In this document: piece after piece, positions 12,922 through 19,301 of the stretch
Numbering within the stretch: position 1 is the stretch's first letter
How the letters are laid out: every line of letters begins with the position of its first letter
Virus record (IMG/VR): IMGVR_UViG_3300031801_000001
Span: 1-52,656 of that record
DNA: 52,656 bases
DNA from: a virus
Reading direction: 5' to 3' (one strand)
The notes under the pieces: model-generated
Database searches by the model: none
What the model was told of the DNA's origin: nothing
The model's input: the letters and a program-made list of their open reading frames with translations, nothing else
Program-made: the position numbers and the translations under genes

Positions 12922-13616
12922 TGCGTTGTTCTTATTGCTGGAATCGTGAAGGTCATAACCGGCTTGGATGCCCGAAACGAAAAGCAATTATTATTGCCAA
13001 CCCTGACGGGTGGGAAGCAACTAGGGAAGCCCAACGACAAACTGCACTCACGAAGCGCAAATGCTCTTATTGCCGAAAGGTTACCCGGCAAGGGACCGAA
13101 AAAGAGCAAGCAAGCGCATTTGGGCACAACCGACGTAGCTGCAAAAAACTCGCAACTGCCTCTGCAAAAGCCAAAAAGCTTTGCCGTAAGTGGCGACAAG
13201 ATCTTAAAGATACCTGCAAAACGGAAGGCGTAGGAGTGGGTGCGTTACTTAGCGTTCCTCAAGATGAATGGTCTAATAATGGAGAATACACACCCACTAG
13301 GAGACTATTGCTCGTAACGGGAATCAGCTTTACAACATGGGATCATCAAGAGCTTAACCACGAAAGCGCAAATACAGATATGAGGTGCAATCCCTGGATT
13401 ATTCAAGGACGATGGGTTCACAACAACCAAAAAGGATCTTCCAAATTTCCAAAACTTATTCATTCTGATTATGAAAGTGGATTTCTACTTTCTGAGGCAA
13501 GCAAAAGCCATTTTGGTTCAGAAGGATGTACAATTGTAGCCCCATCTAAGGGAGAGCTTGGCTTTACCGATAGCTGGATCAACGATGAAAAAGCGGTTGA
13601 TCATCTTTTCAGGTAG
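12921..13616 (+). CDS. zinc-knuckle protein, copy 4 (plus strand)
   Basis: A 231-aa protein: C-S-Y-C-W-N-R-E-G-H-N-R-L-G-C knuckle, then KCSYCRK ... GHNRRSC, GVGVGALLSVPQ, a longer diverged middle and the IVAPSKGELGF ... DEKAVDHLF end. The DxxGMDG block of the minus-strand copies is absent. It is AT-richer than they are, so it is an older or separately acquired copy. It again precedes SH3-like genes. Confidence 0.75.
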   Translation: MRCSYCWNREGHNRLGCPKRKAIIIANPDGWEATREAQRQTALTKRKCSYCRKVTRQGTEKEQASAFGHNRRSCKKLATASAKAKKLCRKWRQDLKDTCKTEGVGVGALLSVPQDEWSNNGEYTPTRRLLLVTGISFTTWDHQELNHESANTDMRCNPWIIQGRWVHNNQKGSSKFPKLIHSDYESGFLLSEASKSHFGSEGCTIVAPSKGELGFTDSWINDEKAVDHLFR

Positions 13617-13686
13617 AATTAACGGAAAAATCGTTTGGCTCAACCGATCAAGTTTTAAGGTTTTGGAAAACGACCCAAATCAGTAA
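13597..13686 (+). CDS. possible 29-aa peptide
   Basis: A TTG-started frame, GRINGKIVWLNRSSFKVLE, resembles the C-terminal strands of SH3-like proteins. Its TAA overlaps the next ATG (TAATG). It may be a remnant or a real minimal gene. Confidence 0.35.
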   Translation: MIIFSGRINGKIVWLNRSSFKVLENDPNQ

Positions 13687-13907
13687 TGCGCAAAATCCCT
13701 AACAAATCCGAACTTTCCTACAGTGGTCTAATCGTGGGAGATCTCGTATACGCATACGATCCTGAGGATGATGCAATTGCTAACGGGGATAGGGGTATTA
13801 TTATTGAGTTGATTGAAGAAGTTGATGCGGTTCAAGTTCATTGGACTCGCCGGAAAGAAGTTAAGGCTGAGAGTTGTGAAAATCTTTATTGTCCTCGATT
13901 GAATTAG
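13686..13907 (+). CDS. SH3-like small protein
   Basis: A 73-aa protein: LIVGDLVYAY, DRGIIIELI, AVQVHWTRR, ENLYCPRLN. The acidic turn DPEDDAIANGD replaces the usual short loop before the second strand. Confidence 0.75.
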   Translation: MRKIPNKSELSYSGLIVGDLVYAYDPEDDAIANGDRGIIIELIEEVDAVQVHWTRRKEVKAESCENLYCPRLN

Positions 13908-13910
13908 CTG

Positions 13911-14108
13911 ATGAAAAATTTGTTAAAGATTGGTTCAATTATTGAATATTCTGTTAATGACGCTCCCGTAGATGTTGGAATCGTCATTAACCAAACCGCA
14001 ATAAACAACGAATTTGCAGTATGGAGAGTGTGGTTTGCGGCAGGGGAAAAGTTTCATTATATCAACGAAACTTGGTTTTACGAACGCTACCGTTTGATTC
14101 AAAAATAG
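13911..14108 (+). CDS. SH3-like small protein
   Basis: A 65-aa protein: LLKIGSIIEY, DVGIVINQT, VWRVWFAAG, then an aromatic tail. Its stop codon lies inside the 51-bp direct repeat that starts at 14105. Confidence 0.72.
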   Translation: MKNLLKIGSIIEYSVNDAPVDVGIVINQTAINNEFAVWRVWFAAGEKFHYINETWFYERYRLIQK

Positions 14109-14341
14109 GTTTTTGATTTTATGTCTCGCGAAAAATTCAAGGTTGGTCAGTTAGTTAGACATCGTAGTTGGAGTTATGGCTTTGGATTAGTTATTGGTTT
14201 TGACCACGACGGAGATCCGACAATTGCGTGGAATAGTGGAGAAACTTCTTCAGAGTGGTATTCTCACGTTTTAATTGTTTCAGATATTTCATAGGTTTTT
14301 GATTTTATGTCTCGCGAAAAATTCAAGGTTGGTCAGTTAGT
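14105..14341 (+). repeat. 51-bp exact direct repeat
   Basis: Bases 14105-14155 recur exactly at 14291-14341. Each copy holds the end of one gene, the untranslated spacer, the ATG and the first 12 codons of the next gene. Downstream of the repeat the two genes are unrelated at base level. A weaker version of the spacer (TAGGGTTTTGGATTTT) recurs near 14528. Confidence 0.9.
14121..14294 (+). CDS. SH3-like small protein
   Basis: A 57-aa protein: MSREKFKVGQLVRHRS, GFGLVIGFD, PTIAWNSG, then VLIVSDIS. Its first 11 residues are encoded by the 51-bp repeat and match the next gene's exactly. Confidence 0.75.
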   Translation: MSREKFKVGQLVRHRSWSYGFGLVIGFDHDGDPTIAWNSGETSSEWYSHVLIVSDIS

Positions 14342-14531
14342 GCGTTTTCCAGCGAATCGCTGGAAATTTCTAGCGAAAGATAATAAACGTAATTACGATA
14401 AAATTGAATCATTAATTGGTTTAGTTGTAAGACTCAGAAAGCCTGACAATGCTCCAGTTGTTTTTTGGAATAATGAAAGAACTTATCAAGCGGATCCATA
14501 CGCCATTGAAGTTATCTCAGACGTTCCATAG
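14307..14531 (+). CDS. SH3-like small protein
   Basis: A 74-aa protein: MSREKFKVGQLVRF, a basic insert, LIGLVVRLR, PVVFWNNE, IEVISDVP. The shared N-terminus and different body, compared with 14121-14294, point to duplication followed by divergence or to domain swapping at the repeat. Confidence 0.78.
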   Translation: MSREKFKVGQLVRFPANRWKFLAKDNKRNYDKIESLIGLVVRLRKPDNAPVVFWNNERTYQADPYAIEVISDVP

Positions 14532-14542
14532 GGTTTTGGATT

Positions 14543-14728
14543 TTGGAAAAAATTAAAGTTGGAGCTTTGGTTAAAATTACCACTGCAACAGACTGGTTTG
14601 GGATTTGCATTGTTTTGGAAATTCATGAGAAAAGCGGGGCAGCGTGGATGAAGCATCCAACAGCAAAAATCTGGACAAAGCACGGAATTCGTCATAAGAT
14701 TGTGCAAGATTTAGAACTTGTTAGATAA
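14543..14728 (+). CDS. SH3-like protein, TTG start
   Basis: A 61-aa protein: MEKIKVGALVKI, FGICIVLEIH, GAAWMKH, QDLELVR. TTG at 14543 is the only start near the conserved core and sits in the same spacer context as the ATG of the two preceding genes. Confidence 0.68.
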   Translation: MEKIKVGALVKITTATDWFGICIVLEIHEKSGAAWMKHPTAKIWTKHGIRHKIVQDLELVR

Positions 14729-14891
14729 TAAATTCAAGGTTGGAGATCTTATTGTTGGAAACATCAAACAATACAAATTATTTATTTGGGATGAAGATGA
14801 ATTCAATTATTATGTTGTTGATGTTGAAAATTCGTTGAAACAATGGATTATGTTTAAGTCCTTGACAGATGATAGCTATGAAAAAATCTAA
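14718..14891 (+). CDS. SH3-like protein, TTG start, divergent
   Basis: A 57-aa frame: MLDNKFKVGDLIVGNI, then YKLFIWDED and YYVVDVEN. It overlaps the previous gene by 11 nt and the next by 14 nt. The G-L-V strand is replaced by a different sequence, so the fold assignment is weaker. Confidence 0.55.
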   Translation: MLDNKFKVGDLIVGNIKQYKLFIWDEDEFNYYVVDVENSLKQWIMFKSLTDDSYEKI

Positions 14892-15063
14892 GTTTAAAAT
14901 TGGTGACTTGGTTGTCTACGATGCAAATAAAACCACAATATGGGAAAGAGAAAAGCAACTTATTGGAATAATAATTGAAACGTTCATCAAAACAAGTCTT
15001 ATTTACTGGAACAACCGAAAAAGACATCACGAACATAACGATTACCTAAAAGTTATCTCATAA
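14878..15063 (+). CDS. SH3-like small protein
   Basis: A 61-aa protein: MKKSKFKIGDLVVYDA, LIGIIIETF, SLIYWNNR, DYLKVIS. Last gene of the plus-strand block; it meets dnaJ tail to tail with no space. An ATG at 14869 would add three residues. Confidence 0.75.
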   Translation: MKKSKFKIGDLVVYDANKTTIWEREKQLIGIIIETFIKTSLIYWNNRKRHHEHNDYLKVIS

Positions 15064-15759
15064 TCATCTTTTTGAATTTTGATTTTTGACTTTCTTACAA
15101 CTCACTGAAACTTCATAGAACTCTGGCTTTTCAATAAAGCCTCTAGTCTGACAGTCGATGCAGGGATCGTTAATGATCTTTCCCCTTCCGACACAAATCG
15201 GACACATCTTTGAAGAGTGATACATCGCTCCACCCATTTGTTTAACTTCGATAATTTCACCATTTTCGCAGTTTTTACAATTTTTCTTTTCTTTTCCTCC
15301 GACTCCATCACAAGCCTTGCACTTGTCATGCGACATCACCCTAAACATTTGTTTGGCTATGCCTTTTTTAAGCTCAACTAAAGAAATTTGAAAACTAAAC
15401 ACCGCGTCATCAGGAGAGGGCGACTCGGGTGTGTCACTGCCACCGGAGGGATTGCTATCACCAAAACCTCTAAAGCGAGCGCCCCCACGGTGTCTAAAAT
15501 GATTTAAAATATCATTAAGATCCATTCCATGAGTATCTTGTCTTTGTGTTGCATGTCTCCTGAAGTCGTACTCACTTCTTTTTGCTTCATCGCCAAGAGT
15601 ATCATACGCAGCAGTGATATCTTTGAATCTAGATTCAATTTTTTCGTTATTTGGATTCTTATCTGGGTGATATTGTTTCGCTAAATCTCGATAAGCTTTC
15701 TTCAAATCATCTTGCGACACATGTTCATCAACGCCTAAGACTTCATAGTAATCAGTCAT
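15064..15759 (-). CDS. dnaJ: DnaJ-type co-chaperone, C-terminally short
   Basis: A 231-aa protein. The J domain (residues 1-70) has the HPD motif in QYHPDKNPN. A Gly/Ser/Pro-rich linker and the start of substrate domain I follow. The cysteine-rich zinc domain has four CxxC pairs (CKAC, CKNC, CPIC, CIDC). Full-length DnaJ is about 375 aa; here the chain stops soon after the zinc domain, so domain II and the dimer region are missing. It should still stimulate host or phage Hsp70, with altered client binding. It has its own promoter; phage GroEL and Hsp20 are encoded elsewhere in the window. Confidence 0.88.
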   Translation of the reverse strand: MTDYYEVLGVDEHVSQDDLKKAYRDLAKQYHPDKNPNNEKIESRFKDITAAYDTLGDEAKRSEYDFRRHATQRQDTHGMDLNDILNHFRHRGGARFRGFGDSNPSGGSDTPESPSPDDAVFSFQISLVELKKGIAKQMFRVMSHDKCKACDGVGGKEKKNCKNCENGEIIEVKQMGGAMYHSSKMCPICVGRGKIINDPCIDCQTRGFIEKPEFYEVSVSCKKVKNQNSKR

Positions 15760-15781
15760 TTGTTATCCTGTTGTTACTAAC

Positions 15782-15810
15782 AATATAAGCACTTTTTGTG
15801 CGTTTGTCAA
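15782..15810 (-). promoter_or_regulatory. sigma70-like promoter of dnaJ
   Basis: -35 TTGACA (15805-15810), 17-nt spacer ending AGTGCT, -10 TATATT (15782-15787). The -35 box overlaps the stop of the upstream gene. Confidence 0.8.
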
Positions 15811-16277
15811 GGGAGAATAGTGATTCCGAGTTCTAATTCAACCGTCTCAAGAATACATGATTGTGCATCACATACTGAATATCTTAGATTTAATTTCAAG
15901 ATCTCTGAGCCGATCTTAATGGGAACAAACTTTATAGGAAGAATGACAACTTTAAGGTTTTCATCAAAATAGAAACTGTCTTTCTCATAAAGTACATAGG
16001 GGACTTTAATAAGCGAAGGTTTTCTACTGAAAGATGTTTTTGCAGGGAAATCTTTATTCCACTTGAATCCATCATAAGCCCTAAACCCAATCATCAACTG
16101 TTCACTCTCACCCAATTGATATTCACTTGACATTTTAAAAAAGCCTTTGCAATATTGGACGGCTCGCACCATTATGACACTTGAATGAGTTGCATCTGCC
16201 TTGCTTTCGTCAGACACGAACAAAGCCAACATTAAAACCAAAAAACTAACGAGCTTTACCATTACATTTCTCTTCAC
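15807..16277 (-). CDS. secreted DsbD N-terminal-like protein
   Basis: A 156-aa protein. A signal peptide (basic MKRN, then LVSFLVLMLALFVSD) is followed by a beta-rich domain ending LRYSVCDAQSCIL. This C-x4-5-C close to the end of an immunoglobulin-like domain resembles the DsbD alpha domain, where the pair exchanges disulfides in the periplasm. An N-terminal Cys is also present (AVQYCKG). It carries one copy of a 27-bp sequence shared with the VWA lipoprotein gene. Family assignment is from memory of the motif, so moderate. Confidence 0.55.
   Translation of the reverse strand: MKRNVMVKLVSFLVLMLALFVSDESKADATHSSVIMVRAVQYCKGFFKMSSEYQLGESEQLMIGFRAYDGFKWNKDFPAKTSFSRKPSLIKVPYVLYEKDSFYFDENLKVVILPIKFVPIKIGSEILKLNLRYSVCDAQSCILETVELELGITILP
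16147..16173. repeat. 27-bp sequence shared with 19359-19385, copy A
   Basis: The same 27 bases occur in the same orientation at 19359-19385. They are read in different frames in two unrelated genes, so the identity is not explained by protein homology. Confidence 0.85.
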
Positions 16278-16488
16278 AATTATCTCCTAAACAGCGTCGG
16301 CAACACTGTTGTCTTTGTTTTTCCAACATTATATCAGATAAATCTTTGTTGCATTGCTGTGCTCTTGCGAAGTCTCTATTCTCTCTGAGACGGATACATC
16401 TTGTCGGGGATGTTACCGGATGAGTGCTGCAATCTGATACTGTTGTGCATGGGGCAATTAAAGCCAACGATATAGCAATTAAAGCCAT
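16246..16488 (-). CDS. secreted Cys-rich protein
   Basis: An 80-aa protein: hydrophobic start MALIAISLALIAPC, then about eight more Cys in a mature part that includes QQCCRRCLGDNCEEKC. Probably exported and disulfide-bonded, or a lipoprotein if the first Cys is modified. It overlaps the DsbD-like gene by 32 nt; a periplasmic redox protein and a Cys-rich secreted protein side by side suggests a functional link. Confidence 0.55.
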   Translation of the reverse strand: MALIAISLALIAPCTTVSDCSTHPVTSPTRCIRLRENRDFARAQQCNKDLSDIMLEKQRQQCCRRCLGDNCEEKCNGKAR

Positions 16489-16501
16489 TTTCCAATCTAT
16501 T

Positions 16502-17734
16502 TTACACTCTCTCCATAAAATTAACTATATCATCATGATTGTTTTGAATCTCGCCAGTTTGAATTACACTAATTATTGCTTTTAACATAGAACCAACCTG
16601 CCCACCGGAGAAACCGAGTTTCATGATATCATGTCCTGTGATATCTAACTCTTTGTTATTAATTGGATTTCCCAAAACCAACGCAATCTTTAACACATCA
16701 TTCTGATAGTGTAAACCAAAACGCTTGAATAACTTATGAAGTAGTTGCAATCTTCCTCTTGAAACTCCATCCATCTCCCAAATGTTTTTATTGCCCTGGG
16801 CAATTTGCTTGGCGAGGTTCAAGATTCCAGACATTTCTTTTGTTGGGCGCATTCGCTCTGGCTCTCCGCCTCTTAAAAAGAATGCAACAAAATTAGTCAA
16901 CATACTCTCGTCAGTATCAACGAATGGAGGATTGATCTCCAAAGGTTCAAACCCAAAACCAAATAAGAACTCACCAATTCCTAATTCTTTTAAAAGTTCA
17001 ATGAGATGACTACTATCTTTTCTTCCTTTTGTCCAAGCCTTTTCAAACTCCATAAAAATTCTTTCAACCGCAATAGAACGAAGAAGATGAAAGTTATTCT
17101 TTATACTTCGCTTTGTTTTTTCCTCAATATCAAAATCAAGGCGGACAGCAAACTGAATTGCTCTCAAAATTCTTAATGGATCTTCAGCAAATCTTTCATC
17201 GGGATTTCCCACTGTGCGTATAACTTTGTTTTGGATATCTTCAACGCCACCAAATATATCAATGATATTGCCCTCTGAATCTTTAGAAAGAGCGTTCATT
17301 GTAAAATCTCTTCTTGCCATATCATCTTCTACAGTTGCAGTGTGATCTGACACAATATCAAAATCCGTATGTTTAGTGCCAGTCTTCTTTTCGGTTCTTG
17401 GAATTGAGAAATCATATTCATCACCGTCGATGACAGCCTTAATGATACCAAAAGACTTTCCAACTTCAGACACCTTACCGAGAGCAGACAATATCTTTTC
17501 TAAATCATCCAAGGGAATTCCAGTTACAACAAAATCAATATCTTTTGGTTCAGGGGCATCGGGGATTAACTCGTCTCGCACAGCACCGCCAACAATAAAA
17601 GATTTACCTCCATTCTGACGAATTAGTCTGTGAATATTATTTAGTGTTTCTGGGGAGGGGGCAGCTTCGGTTAGAATGTAAGAATCAGCATCTTCAACAA
17701 CATAACTATTCCACGATGACATGAATTCTCTCAT
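16502..17734 (-). CDS. cca: CCA-adding enzyme / poly(A) polymerase family
   Basis: A 410-aa class II nucleotidyltransferase. It shows GGAVRDEL (49-56), the catalytic DID (65-67), RRDFTMNAL, and EDPLRILRA of the tRNA nucleotidyltransferase head, followed by a helical C-terminal body. The family adds or repairs the CCA end of tRNA, or adds A tails. The N-terminal about 25 residues lie before the head domain and read SSWNSY ... ILTEAA, matching the tag shared with five other proteins here. The ATG overlaps the upstream stop (ATGA). Whether it is CCA- or A-specific cannot be told from motifs alone. Confidence 0.85.
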   Translation of the reverse strand: MREFMSSWNSYVVEDADSYILTEAAPSPETLNNIHRLIRQNGGKSFIVGGAVRDELIPDAPEPKDIDFVVTGIPLDDLEKILSALGKVSEVGKSFGIIKAVIDGDEYDFSIPRTEKKTGTKHTDFDIVSDHTATVEDDMARRDFTMNALSKDSEGNIIDIFGGVEDIQNKVIRTVGNPDERFAEDPLRILRAIQFAVRLDFDIEEKTKRSIKNNFHLLRSIAVERIFMEFEKAWTKGRKDSSHLIELLKELGIGEFLFGFGFEPLEINPPFVDTDESMLTNFVAFFLRGGEPERMRPTKEMSGILNLAKQIAQGNKNIWEMDGVSRGRLQLLHKLFKRFGLHYQNDVLKIALVLGNPINNKELDITGHDIMKLGFSGGQVGSMLKAIISVIQTGEIQNNHDDIVNFMERV

Positions 17735-18186
17735 TGATATAATTCTTCAACTTCGCCGCAAACATTAAAGGCTTCAATTGATTTATAATCGGCTTCAGAA
17801 AATTCATTAGACATTTCTGGTTTTCCACCTTTCGATGGATGAGTGGCAATTGTAATATGCGGAAGCCCCTGAATTTTAAATGGAACTGGTATATCTTTCA
17901 TATCAATTTTAACTGCCATGACAAAATCATTTTGTGCCATAGCAACAACGGTTAAACAATCGTTAAATCTATGCCACCGTGCAGGAATTCTACCCATCTT
18001 TTGTTCGGAAGGATTAATTAGTGTCATGTGGTGAGCATGAATCTTCCATTCAGCGGGAGCGTAAGACGCAAGCTTCTCTTGAGATTCTTTATCTAGTACA
18101 TATGCTGTATAATGCATACGCTTCGTTGGCTTGCGCATGTTCATCTCTTTAAGATAGTTATTCCAATTTTCAAATATCTTCTTCAT
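17731..18186 (-). CDS. 2H phosphoesterase (RNA ligase/CPDase-like)
   Basis: A 151-aa protein with the two H-x-T motifs of the 2H family, HMT at 53-55 and HIT at 110-112, each at the end of a beta strand. Such enzymes open 2',3'-cyclic phosphates or act on 2'-5' RNA links. ATG 18186 is chosen because GGAGGGAGG precedes it, and it yields the tag MKKIFENWNNYLKE. It lies between the CCA enzyme and a HAD phosphatase, consistent with RNA-end repair. Confidence 0.75.
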   Translation of the reverse strand: MKKIFENWNNYLKEMNMRKPTKRMHYTAYVLDKESQEKLASYAPAEWKIHAHHMTLINPSEQKMGRIPARWHRFNDCLTVVAMAQNDFVMAVKIDMKDIPVPFKIQGLPHITIATHPSKGGKPEMSNEFSEADYKSIEAFNVCGEVEELYQ

Positions 18187-18829
18187 CAATCCTCCCTCCG
18201 TTTCCAGCAATTTCCTTCAACTTTTCAATAGTTGTTTGAGCTGAATGATGGTGAATACCCTCGCCGCCGGCTTCAATCCACGGATCAAGAAACTTCAACA
18301 TATCATCAATTAACAAGCTGTTTTCAGTTGCGTGCTTGAACTTATCGTGTGTTAAAATAACTTTTGATTCATCAATTCCTAAATTTCTTTTAAGCCAATC
18401 AAACTTCCCTTGCGATGAACCCTCACCACTCATCGGCGCTGAGAGTATGATGGGGTTAAACTTCTTAATATAGCTCCAAACAGCCTTGCCTTCTGGCATC
18501 CACTTTAAATTTGCCCAAAACTCTCTATTGTTGCCAACAAGCTTGTACATATAGTTTCTAGCTGATTTGAGCCTAATTGATTTATCAAAACTAATATCTT
18601 TAATTGTAATTTTGTGTTCTCTGCCCAATCTATCAAGGGCGGTTCTTAACTTTTCTTTATATTTATTTCCATTCTCCACGTTTTGAAGACTGTTGTTGAC
18701 ATAATCAATCACTCCATCTTGAAAATTCACCAAAACTCCATCCATATCACAATAGATTTGATAAGGAAAAGTGGAATGTCCCCCTTCAGATAGGAAAGAT
18801 TTCCATTTATTTAAAGCATTCATTGTCAT
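18170..18829 (-). CDS. HAD-superfamily phosphatase
   Basis: A 219-aa protein with motif I DMDGVLVNF (from 28), a Ser in ILSAPMS for motif II and the LLIDDML acidic motif III/IV. The ending EAGGEGIHHHSAQTTIEKLKEI is typical of phage 5'-nucleotidase or polynucleotide 3'-phosphatase-like HADs. The N-terminus LNKWKSFLSEGG carries the shared tag with an LSE site. The substrate may be an RNA or DNA 3' phosphate or a nucleotide. Confidence 0.75.
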   Translation of the reverse strand: MTMNALNKWKSFLSEGGHSTFPYQIYCDMDGVLVNFQDGVIDYVNNSLQNVENGNKYKEKLRTALDRLGREHKITIKDISFDKSIRLKSARNYMYKLVGNNREFWANLKWMPEGKAVWSYIKKFNPIILSAPMSGEGSSQGKFDWLKRNLGIDESKVILTHDKFKHATENSLLIDDMLKFLDPWIEAGGEGIHHHSAQTTIEKLKEIAGNGGRIDEEDI

Positions 18830-18833
18830 AATT

Positions 18834-19301
18834 TTAAATAAGTTTGTTAACCCCGATTAGCTTGTTGATTGTCAATCCGACAATTGTTTTCATTTGTGAT
18901 TTTAAAACTTTTTGAACATATATTCTTGGAGTCAATTCAACCTGGGAAATGCAGCAAAATTTAACTCTCAAACGTACAGAGGTTCCTGTTGAGTCTTCTA
19001 TCGAATGCCCAAATGGCGTAACGATTGTAACGCCAGGGATTGATCTAATTTCTGCCCATGTTTGTTCTTTGTCACCTCCGAGTTCCTTAGAGACATGAAC
19101 AATAAAAACAGCCTCCCAAACATCTTGGCTAAAATCTGTGCCTGTTTCATTTATAAACTCTTTCCACGATGCATCTGGAGTTAGAGGTTTAATTTCCCAC
19201 TCATTATCTTCCAAGATTGTAATCACAGACTTCTTAAATATTCTTTCGTTATTATCGTTTTGCATACTATAATTATCTACAAACTTCTGAAAAGATATCA
19301 T
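18834..19301 (-). CDS. hypothetical protein
   Basis: A 155-aa protein, mixed charge, with a strand-rich C-terminal half. I see no known motif. MISFQKFVDNY at the start is vaguely like the tag but lacks the Trp and the LxE. It overlaps the VWA lipoprotein gene by 29 nt. Confidence 0.55.
   Translation of the reverse strand: MISFQKFVDNYSMQNDNNERIFKKSVITILEDNEWEIKPLTPDASWKEFINETGTDFSQDVWEAVFIVHVSKELGGDKEQTWAEIRSIPGVTIVTPFGHSIEDSTGTSVRLRVKFCCISQVELTPRIYVQKVLKSQMKTIVGLTINKLIGVNKLI

Noticed and set aside
14862-14867. TTGACA as a -35 box for the last plus-strand SH3 gene
   Set aside because: No acceptable -10 lies 16-18 bp downstream; the bases are inside the 14718-14891 coding sequence.
18834-19301. 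Seventh member of the W-x-x-F tag group (MISFQKFVDNY)
   Set aside because: It lacks the Trp and any LxE site, so it was left out.
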